From an uncultured Elusimicrobia bacterium (GTDB lineage: Bacteria > Elusimicrobiota > Elusimicrobia > Elusimicrobiales > Elusimicrobiaceae): DNA of 8,827 bases. The first letter of the stretch is position 1. Every line of letters begins with the position of its first letter. Where the stretch lies: positions 1 through 8,827 of the forward strand of contig CALYRQ010000022.1 of assembly GCA_945483375.1 (NCBI GenBank), written 5' to 3'. Position numbers and translations under genes: made by a program. The notes under the pieces are model-generated. The model was given only the letters and a program-made list of their open reading frames with translations. It was not told the DNA's origin and ran no database searches. Positions 5,117 to 8,827 of the stretch are shown piece after piece.

Positions 5117-6373
5117 ATGAAAAATTCTCTCCGCGCTCCGTTTGCTTTTCTCTGCGTCGCCGTTTTATGCGCGGCCTGCGCCGCGCCGTCCCAAAAACGC
5201 GGACGGGCAGATTATTCCGCCGCCAAGGGCGAAAGCCCCGTAGTTTCCGCCCCCCAAACGCCCGAAGAAAAACAGCCCGATCCGCCGTCGCAGGACCCGT
5301 CCGCAAAAAAACTCCCGGCGGATAAAACGGGCCGCATACTGATCACCGAAAAACAAAAAAACGCCGACATCAAACACTCCGGCCGCGTGTATATTTATAC
5401 ACCCGATTTATCAAAAAAATATAAAGTGTCCGCGCCCGGCACGCTGGCCGTAAAAGCGCTCGGCGGCGGAAAAATCCAACTGGGCACCCTGCAAAGCACG
5501 CAAACCATTATTTTGGAACCCGCCCAAGGAACCCTGCTTACTTGGAACAAAAACGTTTATTCCGGCAAAATTTTCATTATTCCGGCGGGCAACTCGTTTC
5601 ACTTGGTGGAGCACGCGCCGCTGGAAACGTATCTTTACGGCGTCCTGCCGTACGAAATGAGTTACACGTGGCCGCTAGAGGCCTTAAAAGCGCAGGCCGT
5701 GGCGGCGCGCACCTATACGCTAAAAAGTTTGGAAAACGTTAAAAATCAAAATTTTGATTTGTACAGCGACGTACGCAGCCAAATGTACAAAGGCGGCGGC
5801 AAACAGTACGATTCGGTAAAAAAAGCCGTGGACGAAACCCGCGGCCAGGTGCTTACGTTCGATGACAACCTGTTCTACACCTATTACCACGCCAACTGCG
5901 GCGGCGGCACGGACGACGTACGCAGTTGGAACCCGGGCGCGGCTTCCATTAAACCGCTGTCCGGCGCATCCTGCAAGTATGACAGCCATTCCAAAAGCCA
6001 CTCCTGGCAGATGAATGTTTCACACGCCAAAGTGCTCGCGTACGCCAAAACGGTCGGCCTTACGGGCACGCTTAAAAGCATTAAAATCGCCCGCAAAACG
6101 GACACCGGTCGCGCCACCAATTTAACAATCCGCACATCGAAAGGCAGCAAAACCGTGGCTTGCGGAAAATTTCGCCTGGCTACGGGTATCCGCAGCTGCA
6201 AAATAAATAAAGTGTCCATACGCAATAAAGACGTACACTTTGAAGGCAAGGGCTACGGCCACGGCGTGGGCATGTGCCAGGACGGCGCCAACGGCATGGC
6301 TAAAAGCGGCAAGGATTATCGCAAAATTTTGAAAAATTATTACCCCGGCGCGAAAATCGCCGAAATTAATTAG
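5117..6373 (+). CDS. SpoIID/LytB domain protein, probable peptidoglycan lytic transglycosylase
   Basis: A 418-residue exported protein. The N-terminus has a basic start and hydrophobic segment (about 6-20) ending in LCAAC, a weak lipobox with Cys21, then a low-complexity Pro/Lys/Asp linker (about 25-75). The SpoIID domain follows: LETYLYGVLPYEM with the expected catalytic Glu180, EALKAQAVAARTYTL (188-202), the ANCGGGTDDVRSWN segment (259-272) and the C-terminal GYGHGVGMCQDGANGMAKSG (379-398) with KNYYPG. SpoIID-type enzymes cleave glycan strands lacking stem peptides. In spore formers this acts in engulfment; elsewhere they are thought to serve cell-wall remodelling or separation. Several cysteines (261, 286, 349, 361, 387) occur in the domain. 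It starts 5 nt after ruvB with no clear ribosome site, suggesting coupling. Ruv-SpoIID-QueA order is also known in other phyla. Confidence 0.9.
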   Translation: MKNSLRAPFAFLCVAVLCAACAAPSQKRGRADYSAAKGESPVVSAPQTPEEKQPDPPSQDPSAKKLPADKTGRILITEKQKNADIKHSGRVYIYTPDLSKKYKVSAPGTLAVKALGGGKIQLGTLQSTQTIILEPAQGTLLTWNKNVYSGKIFIIPAGNSFHLVEHAPLETYLYGVLPYEMSYTWPLEALKAQAVAARTYTLKSLENVKNQNFDLYSDVRSQMYKGGGKQYDSVKKAVDETRGQVLTFDDNLFYTYYHANCGGGTDDVRSWNPGAASIKPLSGASCKYDSHSKSHSWQMNVSHAKVLAYAKTVGLTGTLKSIKIARKTDTGRATNLTIRTSKGSKTVACGKFRLATGIRSCKINKVSIRNKDVHFEGKGYGHGVGMCQDGANGMAKSGKDYRKILKNYYPGAKIAEIN

Positions 6374-6384
6374 AGGTTTACAAC

Positions 6385-7422
6385 ATGGCTTTTGAACGTT
6401 TTAAACAATTAGATTTAGATCCCCTTATCGCCAAACAGCCCGCCACCCCGCGCGACAGTTCCCGCCAAATGGTGCTCCACCGGGATACGCATACGATAGA
6501 ACACCGCATCTTCCGCGATATTCACGAGTATTTTAACGCGGGCGACGCGCTTGTTATCAACAACACCAAAGTTTTCCCCGCCAAACTGTTTGCCCATAAA
6601 CCCACCGGCGGCAAAGTGGAAGTTTTGCTCGTACGCCCGACGGTAAATGCGCGCACGTGGGCTGTCCTCACGCGCGATTATAAAGAGGGTATGACGCTTG
6701 ATTTCGGCGACGGATTAACCGCCAAAGCGATCGGCAAAACAGAAAACAACGAAGCGCTGTTGGAATTTAACCAGGACGACATTTTACCGTTTTGCGACGC
6801 GCACGGCCTCATGCCGCTGCCGCAATATATTGAAAAAGCACGCAAACACAACGGCATGACCGCCAGCATTGAAACAGACAAAGACCGCTATCAAACCGTG
6901 TACGCAAAGTATAAAGGCTCCATCGCCGCCCCAACGGCGGGATTCCACTTTACGCCGGAACTCTTGCAAAAACTGACGGATAAAGGCGTTAAAATTTGCT
7001 ACATTACCCTGCACGTCGGCTGGGGCACGTTCAAACCCTTGCGCGGCGAGCCAGAACAGCACCACATGCTGGCCGAGCTCGGCGAAGTATCGCAAGAAAC
7101 GGCCGATACTCTCAACGCAGTGCGCCGGGCGGGCGGACGCGTGTTCTCGTGCGGAACGACCAGCACGCGCACGCTGGAAAGCTTTACGGACGAAAACCAC
7201 GTCACCCACGCGGGCAAAAAATGGACGGATTTGTTTATTTATCCCGGTTACAAATTTACAGCCATCGACTGCCTGATTACAAACTTTCACTTCCCGGACT
7301 CTACGCCCCTGTGCATGACGTCCGCGTTTGCCGGCGAAGATTTTATTTACGAAGCCTACCTACAGGCGGTGGAGAAAAAATACCGCTTCTATTCCTTTGG
7401 CGACAGCATGATGATTTTGTAA
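6385..7422 (+). CDS. queA: S-adenosylmethionine:tRNA ribosyltransferase-isomerase QueA
   Basis: QueA transfers and isomerises the ribosyl part of SAM onto preQ1 in tRNA, making epoxyqueuosine at the wobble base of GUN anticodons. The 345 residues are full length. Family motifs run in order: ALVINNTKVFPAKLF (55-69), RYQTVYAKYKGSIAAPTAGFHFT (168-190), LHVGWGTFKPLR (209-220), CGTTSTRTLES (256-266), ITNFHFPDSTPL (298-309) and the terminal FYSFGDSMMIL. AGAGG, overlapping the spoIID stop codon, lies 8 nt before the ATG. It is the last gene of the ruvA operon and a terminator follows. Its usual partner tgt, which inserts preQ1, is not here and must be elsewhere if the pathway is complete. Confidence 0.97.
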   Translation: MAFERFKQLDLDPLIAKQPATPRDSSRQMVLHRDTHTIEHRIFRDIHEYFNAGDALVINNTKVFPAKLFAHKPTGGKVEVLLVRPTVNARTWAVLTRDYKEGMTLDFGDGLTAKAIGKTENNEALLEFNQDDILPFCDAHGLMPLPQYIEKARKHNGMTASIETDKDRYQTVYAKYKGSIAAPTAGFHFTPELLQKLTDKGVKICYITLHVGWGTFKPLRGEPEQHHMLAELGEVSQETADTLNAVRRAGGRVFSCGTTSTRTLESFTDENHVTHAGKKWTDLFIYPGYKFTAIDCLITNFHFPDSTPLCMTSAFAGEDFIYEAYLQAVEKKYRFYSFGDSMMIL

Positions 7423-7436
7423 ACCGCCAAGAATAC

Positions 7437-7471
7437 AAAACTCCCCGTGGGAAAATACACGGGGAGTTTTT
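7437..7471. terminator. Bidirectional intrinsic terminator between queA and the TPR gene
   Basis: CTCCCCGTG (7441-7449) pairs perfectly with CACGGGGAG (7458-7466) around an 8-nt loop, with AAAA before and TTTTT after. It serves the convergent queA (plus) and TPR gene (minus). Confidence 0.88.
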
Positions 7472-7487
7472 ATATTGTTAAATACTC

Positions 7488-8827
7488 TTAACGCGGCGGA
7501 AGACGTTTGTATAATTGGGCCGCTTCTTTATTCTTTCGTCGGGAGAGTTCCAAATATTTCCGCGCTTGCTCCCATTCGCCCCGCTCATACGCCACCGCCC
7601 CTTTGTGATACGCGGCGTCCGCAGCCCGCTCGGCCAGCTCATCCGGCAAAGCGTCCAATACATCAGCCGCTTCCGCTATTTTACCCTGCTTAAAATAAAT
7701 CCACGCTTGCGTATCGATAAAAGAATTATCCTCCGGGTTTACCGCGAGAGCGCGCGCAATATATTCCTGCGCCAAATCCAGCCGCTCGCCGCGAACCGCC
7801 AGGCTGTATGCATACAAATTGAGTGCGGCGGCGTTTTTGGGTTGTTCTTCCAACACCGTTTGAAGCGCGATCTCCATCTCTTTATATTTTTTTAAACTTT
7901 CCAGCGTAAACGCATACTGCAGGCGCGCCTCGGTATAATTCGGGTTTGTCCGCAAAACGCCTTTTAAAACGCGCGCGGCCTTTTTATACTCGCCAGCGTC
8001 ATTCAACGCAAGCGCATAGAAAAAACCGATTTCCACATTCCCGCCGAATTTTTTATACGCTTCTTCCAGCGTTTTCAAACTTTCTTCCGGCCGGTTCAAT
8101 TTGTTTTGGTAAAAGCTGACCTGCAACCACTTGGATGCGGAAGTTGGATAATCGGCCGCGTCTTTCAAATAATCGGCGGCGCGGGCATAATCCTCTTTCT
8201 GTTCAGCCAAGAGCGACAAAAAATATGCACTGGGAACGTCCCCGTTATCGTCTGCCTTGGCTTTTAAAAAGTATTCTTCGGCTTTGGGATAATCCTTCAC
8301 CAACAAAAATACCGAGCCCATGCGCGAATACGTAGCGGCGTTGCCAAACCCCATTTTTTCGAGTTCTTCAAACTCGTGCAGCATTAAAAAGTATTGCGAA
8401 GCCTTTTCGTACACTTCCCCGCGGCCCAGGCGGGGCGCCGGATCAAACGGGGCCGCGTCCACGGCCTTGTTAAAATAACCGAGGGCCAGGTTTAAATCCC
8501 CCCGCTGCAAAAACAGATTGCCGATTTCCGTATAAATGGGAGAAGCGAAATCCGGTTCGCCGGCGGCCAATTCTTCCAGCGCGGCGGCGGCCTGGGCGGG
8601 CGCCATCCCGGAAAGAAGCGTTACGTATTGGAACATAATCCGCAAATCGTCGCTTTGTTTGAGCGCTTGCTGATAAGCCTCCCGCGCGGCCGCGAGATCG
8701 CCCTTTTTCCACAAATATGCGCCGTACACGCTCCAATCGTCGGCAGTATTTTCGCCGGAAGAGATAAAATCGGCGTATTCTGCCGCCAAATCCGCTACAG
8801 AATAAAGCTGGCGGTCAGTCCGGAAAT
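7488..8827 (-). CDS. Tetratricopeptide repeat protein, C-terminal part (5' end outside window)
   Basis: The frame is open to the right edge with 445 complete codons, so the true start lies outside; a TTG at 8789 is merely internal. The protein is built of tandem helical repeats of about 34 residues with the TPR signature, for instance YGAYLWKKGDLAAAREAYQQ, IGNLFLQRGDLNLALGYF, and, near the end, LYAYSLAVRGERLDLAQEYI followed by TQAWIYFKQGKIAEAADVL. I estimate ten or more units from start to end, with the last close to the C-terminus (LYKRLPPR). No cysteine, transmembrane segment or catalytic domain is seen in this part. TPR arrays serve as protein-binding scaffolds; partner and location cannot be told without the N-terminus, which may carry a signal peptide. 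It converges with queA across a shared terminator. Confidence 0.92.
   Translation of the reverse strand, partial: FRTDRQLYSVADLAAEYADFISSGENTADDWSVYGAYLWKKGDLAAAREAYQQALKQSDDLRIMFQYVTLLSGMAPAQAAAALEELAAGEPDFASPIYTEIGNLFLQRGDLNLALGYFNKAVDAAPFDPAPRLGRGEVYEKASQYFLMLHEFEELEKMGFGNAATYSRMGSVFLLVKDYPKAEEYFLKAKADDNGDVPSAYFLSLLAEQKEDYARAADYLKDAADYPTSASKWLQVSFYQNKLNRPEESLKTLEEAYKKFGGNVEIGFFYALALNDAGEYKKAARVLKGVLRTNPNYTEARLQYAFTLESLKKYKEMEIALQTVLEEQPKNAAALNLYAYSLAVRGERLDLAQEYIARALAVNPEDNSFIDTQAWIYFKQGKIAEAADVLDALPDELAERAADAAYHKGAVAYERGEWEQARKYLELSRRKNKEAAQLYKRLPPR

Noticed and set aside
6784..7290. 168-codon minus-strand frame within queA, and similar long antisense frames in yebC, ruvB and spoIID
   Set aside because: They are antisense to well-supported genes, arise from codon bias, and show no recognisable family motifs.
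8787..8789. TTG as the real start of the TPR gene
   Set aside because: The frame stays open through the window edge and no ribosome site is visible, so the gene almost surely begins outside.

Overview
The window reads as a chromosomal housekeeping region of a Gram-negative-type bacterium with roughly even GC. A lipoprotein-like SpoIID protein, a type IV pilin-like gene, a tRNA without encoded CCA, and the order yebC-ruvC-(pilin)-ruvA-ruvB-spoIID-queA are all compatible with a gut Elusimicrobiota lineage. That assignment is an inference from style and gene order, not from a marker gene.

Layout. 1-991 (minus): a two-gene unit, a CpXC-type zinc protein whose stop overlaps the start of a class II nucleotidyltransferase (probably the CCA-adding enzyme), which runs off the left edge. 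992-1086 is a divergent promoter region. 1087-1159 (plus) is tRNA-Arg(UCG). 1160-1397 is a gene-free, hairpin-rich stretch bounded by an exact 20-bp repeat of the tRNA 3' end. It also holds an inverted, internally deleted tRNA fragment and two hairpins with the same apical sequence. 1398-2787 (plus): promoter, yebC and ruvC, closed by strong hairpin terminators. 2922-3356 (minus): a type IV pilin/pseudopilin with its own Shine-Dalgarno site, promoter and terminator, lying between ruvC and ruvA. 3466-7422 (plus): the operon ruvA-ruvB-spoIID-queA from an apparently leaderless promoter, closed by a bidirectional terminator at 7437-7471. 7488-8827 (minus): the C-terminal part of a long TPR protein that enters from the right edge.

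How the genes fit together. RuvA, RuvB and RuvC form the Holliday-junction branch-migration and resolution machine. YebC is a conserved translation/regulatory factor commonly found beside them. QueA makes epoxyqueuosine in tRNA, and SpoIID-type proteins cut denuded peptidoglycan glycan strands. The CCA-adding enzyme fits a genome whose visible tRNA has no encoded CCA.

Most of the window is ordinary and recognisable. The parts worth a second look are the tRNA-derived structured element at 1143-1329, the pilin gene dividing ruvC from ruvAB, shared extended -10 promoters with two apparently leaderless starts, and altered motif residues in RuvA and RuvB.
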